A stretch of 64,000 nt of DNA from Pelagihabitans pacificus (GCF_009371985.2 NZ_VIKU02000001.1:620001-684000); one strand, 5' to 3'. Positions 26,344 to 35,721 are shown, counted from the stretch's first letter. Program-made: numbers and translations. The notes: generated from the letters alone by a model not told the origin.

Positions 26344-26829
26344 ATGAAAAAAGTAGCCGTAGTCATGGGAAGTACCAGTGACCTACCCGTAATGCAGGAA
26401 GCCATTGATATATTGAAGGGTTTTGATATCGAGGTCGATGTAGACATCGTATCGGCACACAGAACCCCGGAAAAATTATTCACTTTCAGCAAAAATGCGC
26501 ATACAAATGGCTATGCCGTTATCATTGCCGGAGCGGGGGGTGCAGCCCATTTGCCCGGGATGGTGGCCTCCATGTCGCCCTTGCCGGTCATCGGGGTACC
26601 TGTTAAGAGTAGTAACAGCATTGATGGGTGGGATTCCATACTTTCCATTTTACAAATGCCAGGGGGCGTACCCGTTGCTACGGTCGCCTTGAACGGGGCC
26701 AAAAATGCGGGTATCCTCGCCGCCCAGATTATCGGGAGCAGCGATAAATGTGTAATGGACAAGATTGTGCTGTACAAAGAAGGCCTAAAGCAAAAGGTCA
26801 TCGAGGGAGCCAAGTCGGTGAATAGTTAG
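26344..26829 (+). CDS. purE: N5-CAIR mutase
   Basis: 161 residues from the ATG at 26344. Conserved motifs are VVMGSTSDLPVM (substrate phosphate site), VSAHRTPEKL (catalytic His) and AGAGGAAHLPGMVAS. This is the class I PurE form that rearranges N5-CAIR to CAIR, which fits the presence of purK just upstream. Cytoplasmic. The frame runs 14 codons further upstream to an unlikely start. A 21-bp palindrome lies 75 bases after the stop. Confidence 0.96.
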   Translation: MKKVAVVMGSTSDLPVMQEAIDILKGFDIEVDVDIVSAHRTPEKLFTFSKNAHTNGYAVIIAGAGGAAHLPGMVASMSPLPVIGVPVKSSNSIDGWDSILSILQMPGGVPVATVALNGAKNAGILAAQIIGSSDKCVMDKIVLYKEGLKQKVIEGAKSVNS

Positions 26830-26904
26830 CACTAGGCAGTAACTAATAGACGGTCGACAAGAAAAATTTTCCATTGTTTTACAAACCTTAACTATTAAAG
26901 CTTT

Positions 26905-26925
26905 GAACAAACCCAGGGTTTGTTC
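26905..26925. repeat. Perfect 21-bp palindrome between purE and the M3 peptidase gene
   Basis: GAACAAACCC (26905-26914), one A, then GGGTTTGTTC (26916-26925). The one-base centre leaves little room for an RNA loop and no T-run follows, so it looks more like an operator for a dimeric regulator than a terminator, though it may still stop purE transcripts. Confidence 0.6.
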
Positions 26926-26932
26926 TTAAATT

Positions 26933-26972
26933 TACATTTGAACTTGACATTTGAACTTGACATTTGAACTTT
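26933..26972 (+). repeat. Three 13-base direct repeats with a -7 box before the M3 peptidase gene
   Basis: The unit ACATTTGAACTTG occurs at 26934-26946 and 26947-26959, and with one change at 26960-26972, ending four bases before the peptidase ATG. TACATTTG at 26933-26940 matches the -7 consensus TAnnTTTG; later copies give GACATTTG. Slippage in copy number would alter the leader length. Confidence 0.7.
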
Positions 26973-26976
26973 CAAC

Positions 26977-29004
26977 ATGAATCCCCTTTTAGAAAAATTT
27001 GATGCCGCTCCATTTTCAAAAATAAAAAACGAACATTTCAAACCTGCTTTCCTCCAAGCCATGGACGATGCCCGGGCAGAAATCGATACGATCACCACCA
27101 ATCCGGAAGCCCCTTCCTTTGAAAACACCGTGGAGGCGCTGGAGTTTGCGGGTTACCAACTGGATCGTATTTCCAGCGTGTTCTTTAACCTGAATTCCGC
27201 CGAGACCAATGAGGAAATACAACGCATCGCCCAAGAGGTATCGCCCTTACTTTCGGAGTTTAGCAATGACATTACTTTGAATACGACACTTTTTGAACGT
27301 GTGAAAGCAGTCTATGACCAAAACGATTCGCTTAATTTGACCACCGAGCAGCAAACCTTGTTGGATAAAAAATATAAAAGTTTTAGCCGCAATGGGGCCA
27401 ACTTGCCAGAAGAAAAAAAGAAGCGCCTACGTGAAATCGATGCTGAATTGGCCAAGCTAAAACTAAAGTTCGGTGAAAATGTTTTGGCCGAGACCAACAA
27501 ATACCAAATGCATCTTACGGATGAAGCGGACCTTGACGGGCTTCCCGAGGGAGAAAAGGAAGCGGCGTCCCAACGGGCAAAAGCAAAAGGAAAGGACCAC
27601 GGCTGGATGATTACCCTAGACTATCCAAGCTATGTGCCTTTTATGAAATACGCAAAAAATAGGACACTTCGAAAAAAGTTGTCGTTGGCTTTTGGCAGCA
27701 AGGGTTTTCACGGCGACGAGCTCGACAATCAGGAAAACGTATTGCGTATTGCCCACCTGCGCCATGAACGCGCACAATTGCTGGGTTATGAAACCCACGC
27801 CCACTTCGTACTCGAAGAGCGCATGGCGGAAACGCCCGAAAAGGTGCACGATTTTTTGAACGAGCTTTTGGAAAAGGCAAAACCGGCAGCACAAAGGGAG
27901 TTCCAACAGCTTGAGGGTTTTGCCAGGGAGTTGGACGGAATCGACCGACTCGAAAAATGGGATGGTAGCTACTATTCCGAAAAACTAAAGAAAAAAATCT
28001 TCAATCTTGATGATGAGCAATTGAAACCTTATTTTAAACTGGAAAACGTAATTACCGGGGTTTTCAAGGTTGCCGAAAAATTATTCGGACTACAATTCGA
28101 GGAGGTGTTCGATATCGAAAAGTATCACGAAGAAGTAAAGACCTACAGGGTATATGACCTAAAAAAGAATTTCATTTCGATTTTCTACGCCGATTTTCAC
28201 CCTCGACCTGGAAAGCGTGGTGGGGCTTGGATGACCTCCTACAAACCACAGTTCATGGTCGACGGAAATAATGTGCGTCCGCATATTTCAAACGTATGCA
28301 ATTTCACTCCCTCGACCCCTAGCAAACCTTCCCTTTTGACTTTTAACGAAGTGACGACTTTGTTCCATGAGTTTGGGCATGGGCTACATGGCATGCTGGC
28401 GAATACTATCTATCCCAGCCTATCGGGTACTTCGGTATACTGGGATTTCGTGGAATTGCCCAGTCAGATTATGGAAAACTGGTGTTACGAGCGAGAGGCT
28501 CTGGAACTATTCGCCGAGCATTATGAAACCGGAGAAATCATTCCAATGGAATTAATCCAAAAAATCAAGGATTCCGCTACCTTTCAAGAAGGGATGGCCA
28601 CTTTGCGGCAACTGAGCTTTGGTTTGCTGGATATGGCATGGCATGGAACCGACCCCACCGGTATTACAGATGTTAAGAAATACGAGCAACAGGCTTTTGA
28701 GGGAACCCAGCTTTATCCGGAAACTGCCGAAACCTGTATGAGCACTGCTTTCTCCCATATTTTCCAAGGAGGTTATTCCTCTGGGTATTACAGCTATAAA
28801 TGGGCCGAAGTATTGGATGCCGATGCCTTTGCCTTCTTTAAGGAAAAAGGTATTTTTAACCAAGAAATAGCGACAAAGTTCAAGGAGCACGTACTATCAA
28901 AGGGTGGTACCGAAAAACCTATGGTACTGTACAAAAGATTTCGTGGAGCAGAACCCAAAGTGGAGGCACTACTCGAACGGGCCGGTCTGTTAAAAACCGG
29001 ATAG
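26977..29004 (+). CDS. M3 family metallopeptidase (oligopeptidase A/Dcp type)
   Basis: 675 residues without a signal peptide, typical for cytoplasmic M3 peptidases. The zinc site is H464-E-F-G-H468 in LFHEFGHGLHGM, with the third ligand about 25 residues later in VELPSQIMENW. ISIFYADFHPRPGKRGGAW and FSHIFQGGYSSGYYSYKWAEV are conserved M3 segments. Such enzymes cut short peptides in protein turnover; oligopeptidase A and peptidyl-dipeptidase cannot be told apart here with certainty. Three 13-base repeats precede the start. Confidence 0.94.
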   Translation: MNPLLEKFDAAPFSKIKNEHFKPAFLQAMDDARAEIDTITTNPEAPSFENTVEALEFAGYQLDRISSVFFNLNSAETNEEIQRIAQEVSPLLSEFSNDITLNTTLFERVKAVYDQNDSLNLTTEQQTLLDKKYKSFSRNGANLPEEKKKRLREIDAELAKLKLKFGENVLAETNKYQMHLTDEADLDGLPEGEKEAASQRAKAKGKDHGWMITLDYPSYVPFMKYAKNRTLRKKLSLAFGSKGFHGDELDNQENVLRIAHLRHERAQLLGYETHAHFVLEERMAETPEKVHDFLNELLEKAKPAAQREFQQLEGFARELDGIDRLEKWDGSYYSEKLKKKIFNLDDEQLKPYFKLENVITGVFKVAEKLFGLQFEEVFDIEKYHEEVKTYRVYDLKKNFISIFYADFHPRPGKRGGAWMTSYKPQFMVDGNNVRPHISNVCNFTPSTPSKPSLLTFNEVTTLFHEFGHGLHGMLANTIYPSLSGTSVYWDFVELPSQIMENWCYEREALELFAEHYETGEIIPMELIQKIKDSATFQEGMATLRQLSFGLLDMAWHGTDPTGITDVKKYEQQAFEGTQLYPETAETCMSTAFSHIFQGGYSSGYYSYKWAEVLDADAFAFFKEKGIFNQEIATKFKEHVLSKGGTEKPMVLYKRFRGAEPKVEALLERAGLLKTG

Positions 29005-29229
29005 TTCCAACATATTTGAACAACCATAAAGATAAAACCAAATTAAATCTGGCCAAAGGTTTATCCAATTCAGAAGCAAATGCCAGTACCCCATTTACCT
29101 TTACTAGTGATGGTTGGGTATTTTATCGATAAGCTTCTTTAGGACGGAGTAGGTTTTAAAAAAAACTGTATTTTTAATACCCCGTACAACGCCAAGCCAT
29201 CTTAACCACACTTTCTAAATGTGATATAG

Positions 29230-31260
29230 ATGTGTAAGATAAAATTGTTTTGGCTGTTAGTGCTTTCCGTTGGCGGCTTGCTATTTGCCCAAACCGATAG
29301 GGATGCATTAATGGCTTTATACAATGCGACCGATGGTCCCAACTGGTTGCGCAACGACAACTGGGGATCGATGATGCCGTTGGATACTTGGTATGGTATA
29401 ACAACGGATGCTGCCGGGAACGTGGTCGATATCAATTTATATGACTACGTTACTCCAGGAGGTATATTCACTGGAGGTGGAAATAATCTCAACGGAACCT
29501 TGCCGGATGAATTGGGAGACCTCCCCTTCCTGGAGGGACTAGCGATTTCAGGCAATCCCAACTTGACAGGCCCTCTACCGGATGCGATTGGCAACCTCGG
29601 TAATCTAACCCAGATATTTATATCGAACAACGCGCTCTCGGGACCGATTCCCGAAACATTTGGAAACCTTACAAACCTAATGGACGCTAGGATGGGACGA
29701 AATTTATTTTCTGGCGAAATACCCGGAACCTTCTCGAATCTCATAAACCTGGAAAGATTGATTCTGAACAGCAACCAATTGGGGGGCACTATACCTATGT
29801 TTTTTGGAAGTCTAGGTAATTTGGATGTATTAGACCTTGGAGAGAACCAATTTACCGGTAACATACCTCCGGAATTGGGCAATTTGACGGCACTGGGATG
29901 GTTAGACCTTGGCGGTAATCAACTCACAGGAGGCATACCCAATAGTTTGGGAAATATCACGGGAATGGACGTTTTTGATGTTTCCGATAACCAATTGACC
30001 GGAACGCTTCCTGCTTCTTTAAACCAATGGACCATGCTGACCATTGTTGACATAGCCAACAATTCATTCGAAGGAGATATCCCGAGTTTCTTTTTTACAG
30101 GTTTTGCCGGTACGCCCTCCTTATACATTGATAATAATTTTTTCGAATTTGGGGATTTTGAGGACGAATTCGCCTACTACAGTAGCCCTAGTTTAACAGT
30201 TTTCAGCGATAATCCACAAGGGCCTGTAGACGACATCCAAAATGTGAGTATCTGTCCCGGCCAAGAGATTACCTTGACCACCACTGTCAGCGGTAATGCG
30301 AATAGTTACGAATGGTTCTTTGATGGAACACCAATACCTGATTCCGATACGCCCAATCTTGTTTTGTCAAATCCCCAGAACTCCGATTCGGGTGAATATA
30401 CATGTCGCGTGAGTAGTGCTATCGTCACCGATCTTGTCCTGGAAAGAAATCCAATTACGTTGAACGTTGATGCCGGAGGCGGTCCGACGGCAAACCCTGT
30501 CGATGATCTTTACGCTTGTGACACCAATAGTGACGGCTTTGCAGAGTTTCAGATTGACCTTGCAAGCATTGATGCACAGGTGCTAGGGAATCAAACCGGA
30601 TATCCAGTTTCCTATTTTGATGAAATGGGGAATCCCCTTGCCCTACCCAACCCCTATACCAGTGTTACGGAAGGGGAACAAATTATTACCGTACGGGTCG
30701 GAGATGATATTGGTTGTTCCGATGAAACTACATTTCGATTAATTACCGTGCCCGTAGTACCAGCAGATCAACTGCCTGATGCTTCGGAATGTAATTATAC
30801 CCTACCCGAACTCAGTGCCAATAATTTTTATTATACCGAACCAGGCGGACAGGGGGAGTTGTTGGCATCCGGAACAATTATCACGAATACCCAAATTTTG
30901 TATGTCTATACCGAAACGGTGGTAGGCAACCTCGTTTGCTTCGATGAAAACAACTTTACAGTCACCGTAGACCCTAACAACTGTCAGGAGATAGAACCTA
31001 CAACGCTTCCTAGGTTTTTCACCCCGAACAACGATGGCAACAATGATATATGGAATATCTCGGCCTTGACGGGAAGCGATATAAAAGTGACTATTTTCAA
31101 CCGCTTTGGGCAGTTGCTGAAACAACTAGATCCCAATATTACCGAGGGTTGGGATGGGAGATATAATGGAACCGAACTTCCTTCGAGTGACTATTGGTAC
31201 CGTTATACCGATCCGGAAAGCGGAAAAACGATAAAGGGTCATTTTACCTTAAAACGTTAA
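29230..31260 (+). CDS. Secreted leucine-rich-repeat protein with T9SS type B sorting domain
   Basis: 676 residues. A signal peptide ends at LLFAQ. Residues about 22-75 (DALMALYNATDGPNWLRN) are the usual cap of bacterial plant-type LRR proteins. Plant-type repeats follow to about 310 (IPPELGNLTALGWLDLGGNQ and similar), then an Ig-like domain with Cys pairs (YTCRVSS), another sandwich region, and a type B C-terminal domain: FFTPNNDGNNDIWNIS, IFNRFGQLLKQL, WDGRYNGTELPSSDYWYRY. It should be exported by T9SS and act outside the cell in binding. Unlike the 6.7 kb adhesin, no SprF-like gene is adjacent. Confidence 0.92.
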   Translation: MCKIKLFWLLVLSVGGLLFAQTDRDALMALYNATDGPNWLRNDNWGSMMPLDTWYGITTDAAGNVVDINLYDYVTPGGIFTGGGNNLNGTLPDELGDLPFLEGLAISGNPNLTGPLPDAIGNLGNLTQIFISNNALSGPIPETFGNLTNLMDARMGRNLFSGEIPGTFSNLINLERLILNSNQLGGTIPMFFGSLGNLDVLDLGENQFTGNIPPELGNLTALGWLDLGGNQLTGGIPNSLGNITGMDVFDVSDNQLTGTLPASLNQWTMLTIVDIANNSFEGDIPSFFFTGFAGTPSLYIDNNFFEFGDFEDEFAYYSSPSLTVFSDNPQGPVDDIQNVSICPGQEITLTTTVSGNANSYEWFFDGTPIPDSDTPNLVLSNPQNSDSGEYTCRVSSAIVTDLVLERNPITLNVDAGGGPTANPVDDLYACDTNSDGFAEFQIDLASIDAQVLGNQTGYPVSYFDEMGNPLALPNPYTSVTEGEQIITVRVGDDIGCSDETTFRLITVPVVPADQLPDASECNYTLPELSANNFYYTEPGGQGELLASGTIITNTQILYVYTETVVGNLVCFDENNFTVTVDPNNCQEIEPTTLPRFFTPNNDGNNDIWNISALTGSDIKVTIFNRFGQLLKQLDPNITEGWDGRYNGTELPSSDYWYRYTDPESGKTIKGHFTLKR

Positions 31261-31306
31261 AGGTTGCCTTATCCTATAAAAAAATACCTGAAAATCATTC
31301 GAAGCT

Positions 31307-32212
31307 TTAATTAATTACCGGGATTCCAAGGCCATTTAGTCTTTTAACCATTTCGTTAAGCTTTATCGGGTCCAATGGCTTTTTATCCCGAAAGTTGTTG
31401 TTGCTTACCAATTGGGGATATTTGCCGAGCCAATAGCGTTTATAAGGCATGAGTTCAACCTCCAAAATTGAGGGGTTCTGGCTATAAAAATGCGCAATGG
31501 ATTTTAAAAAATCGGGGTTGTCGTTAATTCCGGGAACGATCGGAAAACGTACCCTCACCAGCATGCCGTTTGACAGTAGTTGTTGAAGATTATTTAAAAT
31601 ACGGCTATTGTCTTTTCCAGTATATTTTTTGTGTTCCGATGCGTCGAACAATTTGATGTCGAATAGATATAAATCCGTTACGGAAATCGATTCTTTCAGG
31701 TAACGGTCATTACAATAGCCAGCGGTATCGATACAGGTATGAATGCCTTTATCCCTGGCTGCTTTCAATAAGCTGAGAAGAAACTGTGGTTGTGCAAAAG
31801 GTTCCCCCCCAGATAGGGTGAGTCCGCCTTCTTTTCCATAGAACTTTTGATCTCTGAGGACAATAGACATAATTTCTTCGACCTCCATCCACTTTCCAAT
31901 TATTGAAAATTGTTCCTGTAAACAAGGACCATAGACTTCTTTGGCGACTGTTTCCCCATTCACGTTTTTCAACTCGTACCTGTCGTTGATAAATTGATTG
32001 TCTTGCCCGACTTCCCGACGCCATCTTCTGGTAAGCTGATTGGTGTCCTCGTCTTCTTCGGGCATTACCTGCACTCGTGGTGATTTTGACTCGGGATTAT
32101 GACACCAAACACAGTTCAACGGACACCCTTTTAAAAATACGGTCGTACGAATTCCCGGGCCATTGGTTATAGAACCCCTCTGAATATCGAACACCAGTCC
32201 TTTTTTTTTCAA
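31307..32212 (-). CDS. Glycyl radical enzyme activating protein (radical SAM)
   Basis: 301 residues. The radical SAM cluster motif is C30-P-L-N-C34-V-W-C37 in GCPLNCVWCHNPES, then TLSGGEPFAQ, the SAM-binding GGE motif. The protein has an insert after the first cluster (about 47-108), where many activases carry a ferredoxin domain with eight cysteines; here the insert has one cysteine (C97) and is highly charged. So only the SAM cluster is expected. It would abstract a hydrogen from the glycine of the enzyme encoded 11 bases upstream on the same strand. Convergent with the LRR gene. Confidence 0.92.
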   Translation of the reverse strand: MKKKGLVFDIQRGSITNGPGIRTTVFLKGCPLNCVWCHNPESKSPRVQVMPEEDEDTNQLTRRWRREVGQDNQFINDRYELKNVNGETVAKEVYGPCLQEQFSIIGKWMEVEEIMSIVLRDQKFYGKEGGLTLSGGEPFAQPQFLLSLLKAARDKGIHTCIDTAGYCNDRYLKESISVTDLYLFDIKLFDASEHKKYTGKDNSRILNNLQQLLSNGMLVRVRFPIVPGINDNPDFLKSIAHFYSQNPSILEVELMPYKRYWLGKYPQLVSNNNFRDKKPLDPIKLNEMVKRLNGLGIPVIN

Positions 32213-32223
32213 ATGTTCCGTTT

Positions 32224-34551
32224 TTAATATAAGGTTCGGGCAATAATTTCCAGTTGGGTCTCTTTTCTCAAATCGACGAACCTAGCACTGAATCCACCCA
32301 CTCTCACGATGAGATTTCCATACTTTTCGGGATACTTCATTGCCTCTTCCAAATCGTTTCTGTTGATCACCGTTAGCATGGCTTGCGCACCACCATTGTC
32401 GAAATAACCTTGCAACAGTGCTTGAAGTTTCTGCGGATATTTGGTAAACCACTCCTGAGAAAATTTGATGTTCTGCACAGCACCTCCATGAATATCGGTC
32501 CGCGGCTTTAGTAGGGAATTCAATAAAGCTGTGATTCCGTTTGTATCGGAACCGTGATAAGGGGCATTGCCGTTATTGAGGCTTTGACCCGATTTGCGGC
32601 CATCGGCCGAGGCATGGGTATTCTTTCCAAGATCAGTATTTGCATCGTTGTTGATATTGACGACTAAGTAGTAATCGAGCCCCACTTTCGCTGCCCGCAT
32701 CTTCGTAGTCAAACAAATATGTTCGTGTAGCTCACAAAGCATGGTATCGGCGATCTCATGGTCGTTTCCGTATTTGGGGGTCTGCAATAGCCATTGGCGT
32801 TCCTTATCATAACCTTTAAAGTCGGCCTTTAGGATGGTCCGTAATGTTTTTAGGGATAACTTTTTAGTTTCATACACGAGTTGTTTAATGGCTGTAAGAC
32901 TATCTGCGGCATTGACGTTTCCGTACGATTCCAAGGTGCCTCCGAGGTGCCGTACCCCTCCTTCAAAAATCGGCTTTCCTTGGGCCAAACAATCGTCGAA
33001 CAAGAGAGAATAGTATAAGAACGGGGCCATGTTTGCGGCACTTTCGTACTCGATTTTTTGCTGAAGTGCCAAAGCTTCCACATGTTTTTCAACTTGCTTC
33101 TTGTAGGTCTCCAGCAGTGATTCAAAAGTGGAAAAAATGTTCGACTTGATGGGAATTCCTGTTTTTTGCCCAGTACGCCTATCGAAACCTCCATCCAAAG
33201 TAACCTCCAAAGCCTTCGCAAGATTGATGACACCACTTGGGGTGCCAAAACTTTTATGGTTCAGCACATATTCCCCACAACCAAAGGGCACATAGTCCTG
33301 TGCTTCCGCGCGGCTTACGCCAAATGCTTTCTGAAGCGAGTCAATGTTCACCTCATCATTGTATAACATGGGATACACATAGCCTGTTGCCAGTACTTCC
33401 ATTGCTTTTTGCCATAATCTTGGCTCCATACCCTTGTAGAAACGAAGTGTAAGCTGGGGCAACACGGTTCGTTCTCGCCGAGAGGCCTCCATGGCGATCA
33501 AAGCAAAGGCATCGGCGGCTTTTTCGTTCCCCCTTCCACGTCCTCCGATTATCACACGACCGTCATAGACCGTTTTGCGGGCATCCATGAGCCGCCACAA
33601 GGATTGCAGATACCGTATCGCTGTCTCTTCATCGATCAAACCCTTCCCCAAATCGGTCTCATAAAAGTCTCCTAGATAGTCGTCCATTCTACCGTAGTTC
33701 TGAGCCCCAGAAATGATGGTATACAAAAAACTGAGCTGACACGCCTGATGAAAGTTGTTGGGTGGTTTCGATGCAATGTGTTCGAGTGTATCGGTCAACA
33801 GATCAATTGCCTCCATGGTTTTACCTGAGGAAAGGCTCAGCGTCTTCAAGTAATCTGCATACTGCAAGCACACTTCGCTTAGTACTTCCAAAGCCATATA
33901 CATGGCATCGAAGAGCGACCCCGGGTCGCCACTTGAAAGTTTACCGGCATTTCTTACCTCCTCCTTTAGCCCGCATATACCAAGTGTGACGAGTTTCTTG
34001 AAGTCTAATTGGGCGCCCGACATGCGATACAAGGGAAAAGCGATGCCCGATTGTTCGATCCAGTCATCACTTGGCAAAAGTTGTGACACCCAAGCAGGAT
34101 ATTTGGCCCTAGTAAGCGCAGTGGAGTCATACTTCTTCCAATACCGTAGTAAATCTTGGATTCGGCCTTTGTTCTTCTTCGAGGCGCCTTCTGCAAATTC
34201 TCCGAGTTGCTCGGTATCGATATAATAACCAAAACCACCTTTCTTGGTATATACTTGCGGAGTAAAACCCAAGGCCGGTAATTTTGCCCTACCTACGAAC
34301 AAATCGCCCGCTTGCCATGGTCTGAAAAGCAGTGGTGCCCAATACCTATGAATCAAGGCTTCACATAGATTCCTATCTTTATTAAACCATGTTTTGTGTA
34401 GTTCCGTAATGTTCCACAGTATAGCTAGCACTTCTTTTTTCCCGTCAGGAAAAAAATGTGTTATTCCATTGGCAATATGCGGAGAGCAGAGGGTATTTTT
34501 CATAAGGGTATTACTCCTATTCCAATATGCTAAAATGGTGTCACCGACCAT
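32224..34551 (-). CDS. Glycyl radical enzyme of unknown substrate (PFL superfamily)
   Basis: 775 residues from the ATG at 34551; Met17 (34503) is an alternative start. Catalytic Cys425 lies in YVPFGCGEYVLNH, with Glu427 keeping the C-x-E spacing of dehydratase-type members; pyruvate formate-lyase has paired cysteines instead. The C-terminal radical loop reads VRVGGFSARF with Gly753 as radical site; the usual loop is RV[S/A]GY, so two positions differ. HASADGRKSGQSLNNGNAP is a conserved family segment. These enzymes are destroyed by oxygen when active, so low-oxygen use is implied. Substrate unknown. Operon with its activase; divergent from a decayed methyltransferase. Confidence 0.9.
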   Translation of the reverse strand: MVGDTILAYWNRSNTLMKNTLCSPHIANGITHFFPDGKKEVLAILWNITELHKTWFNKDRNLCEALIHRYWAPLLFRPWQAGDLFVGRAKLPALGFTPQVYTKKGGFGYYIDTEQLGEFAEGASKKNKGRIQDLLRYWKKYDSTALTRAKYPAWVSQLLPSDDWIEQSGIAFPLYRMSGAQLDFKKLVTLGICGLKEEVRNAGKLSSGDPGSLFDAMYMALEVLSEVCLQYADYLKTLSLSSGKTMEAIDLLTDTLEHIASKPPNNFHQACQLSFLYTIISGAQNYGRMDDYLGDFYETDLGKGLIDEETAIRYLQSLWRLMDARKTVYDGRVIIGGRGRGNEKAADAFALIAMEASRRERTVLPQLTLRFYKGMEPRLWQKAMEVLATGYVYPMLYNDEVNIDSLQKAFGVSRAEAQDYVPFGCGEYVLNHKSFGTPSGVINLAKALEVTLDGGFDRRTGQKTGIPIKSNIFSTFESLLETYKKQVEKHVEALALQQKIEYESAANMAPFLYYSLLFDDCLAQGKPIFEGGVRHLGGTLESYGNVNAADSLTAIKQLVYETKKLSLKTLRTILKADFKGYDKERQWLLQTPKYGNDHEIADTMLCELHEHICLTTKMRAAKVGLDYYLVVNINNDANTDLGKNTHASADGRKSGQSLNNGNAPYHGSDTNGITALLNSLLKPRTDIHGGAVQNIKFSQEWFTKYPQKLQALLQGYFDNGGAQAMLTVINRNDLEEAMKYPEKYGNLIVRVGGFSARFVDLRKETQLEIIARTLY

Positions 34552-34591
34552 TCTTCAAGATACGGGGTCTTCGGGATAAAAAAGCTGATAG

Positions 34592-34965
34592 AAGTCAGGT
34601 ATCCATACGGCCTTGTGGAAACTCGATAATCATTTCATACAACCTGCCCCAGTACCCGTGGGGCCTCCCAAACAGGCTCTTTTAAAGCCAGAACATCACA
34701 AAAAACTAGTCGCTATACAGCAAGTTGAAAGGGAGTTGAAAGAAGTCGGGTTTTCCGAAGTGGCCATTGAAGATGTTTCTTTTCGGGTAGCACCTTCGGT
34801 CTTGCACGTACCTTTTGCCATCAAGGGCTTTGTTCTTAAACAACTTTTAGTCGGCGAAAACTTAAACGGGAAAGCCTGCACTACTTAAAAGGCTCATTTT
34901 ATGCCCTGTTAGCCGAACTGAACATGCAAAGTTTTGGATACTATCTGTTGACGTGTACCAAATAA
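34592..34965 (+). pseudogene. Remnant of a class I SAM methyltransferase (C-terminal part, frameshifted)
   Basis: An open stretch from 34592 encodes LDNHFIQPAPVPVGPP and VSFRVAPSVLHVPFAIKGF, then stops after NGKACTT. Shifting frame near 34865-34880 gives LHYLKGSFYALLAELNMQSF and ending GYYLLTCTK before TAA at 34963. Together these look like the C-terminal third of a flavobacterial SAM-dependent methyltransferase (HVPF, alanine-rich helix, FGYYL end). The SAM-binding N-terminal part is missing and an in-frame stop lies at 34589. A single indel plus truncation explains it. Family call from memory of related proteins. Confidence 0.6.
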
Positions 34966-35058
34966 TACTACAGGAACAAACTAAAAGTCGAGATATCCCT
35001 TGATTTTAAGGAAACACGTTCCTATCACTCCAAAAAAAAGCAAACGACTATCGAAAGA

Positions 35059-35721
35059 TTACTTCACCCACGAGCTAGATATCTGTTCGCTGATTGCGAC
35101 CAACCAATTCTCACGGTCTGTTCTTTTTCTAGGAAGTGGATGGTAGTATGCTGGGTATGGCACCTCCTTTTTCTTTCCAAGAATATTCCTAGCCGCGATT
35201 CTTTCCATTGCCATCGCAGCTAAATGGCTTAGCTTTTCATCTACCCCCCAGGCACAGACCACCGGAATACCTTTTACGAAAAGGGTGTCGAAATCCTTCG
35301 TTCGTTCTTTGCTGAAAATAGAGTGTTTGTTAAGGTTTCGTTGGTCTAGTTCGGTAATCATGCCGTAAAAGATGGTACTTTTGGGTTCTCTGAGATCAGA
35401 CAAATTCAAAATCCGGGCATAGTTGAACCTACATTGGTTCATAAGTCTTATGATTTGGTATTGGGTGCTATCAGGTTTTGCGGGTACCTCTTCCAGGCAA
35501 TTGTCTTTTCCATCCATCGGCCTAGAACTTCCCGGATTCATCATCACCACCATCAAATCTGGGGTCTTGACTTCCGACTTTCTCCTCTTGATATTCAAAA
35601 AGTCCCTGAGCTTAAAACCATGCTTGTCGACATAGAAACGCCCCGTGATTTCAAAATCGTCCGGTATAGGAGCACTTGGTTGCGGCACCAAACTAATACG
35701 TCTTTTCCAAGTAGGCGTCAT
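35059..35721 (-). CDS. DUF1643-like protein
   Basis: 220 residues, cytoplasmic. The core LMVVMMNPGSSRPMDGKD and YARILNLSDLREPKS resemble the opening of DUF1643 proteins (LMLNPS, then an NLF/NLS motif), and VVCAWGVDEKL would be the later GxxW-like strand. The family is of unknown function and related in fold to uracil-DNA glycosylases. Its start lies 29 bases inside the end of the rhodanese gene, so the two are co-transcribed, with rhodanese first. The gene is well supported; the family name is moderate. Confidence 0.75.
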   Translation of the reverse strand: MTPTWKRRISLVPQPSAPIPDDFEITGRFYVDKHGFKLRDFLNIKRRKSEVKTPDLMVVMMNPGSSRPMDGKDNCLEEVPAKPDSTQYQIIRLMNQCRFNYARILNLSDLREPKSTIFYGMITELDQRNLNKHSIFSKERTKDFDTLFVKGIPVVCAWGVDEKLSHLAAMAMERIAARNILGKKKEVPYPAYYHPLPRKRTDRENWLVAISEQISSSWVK

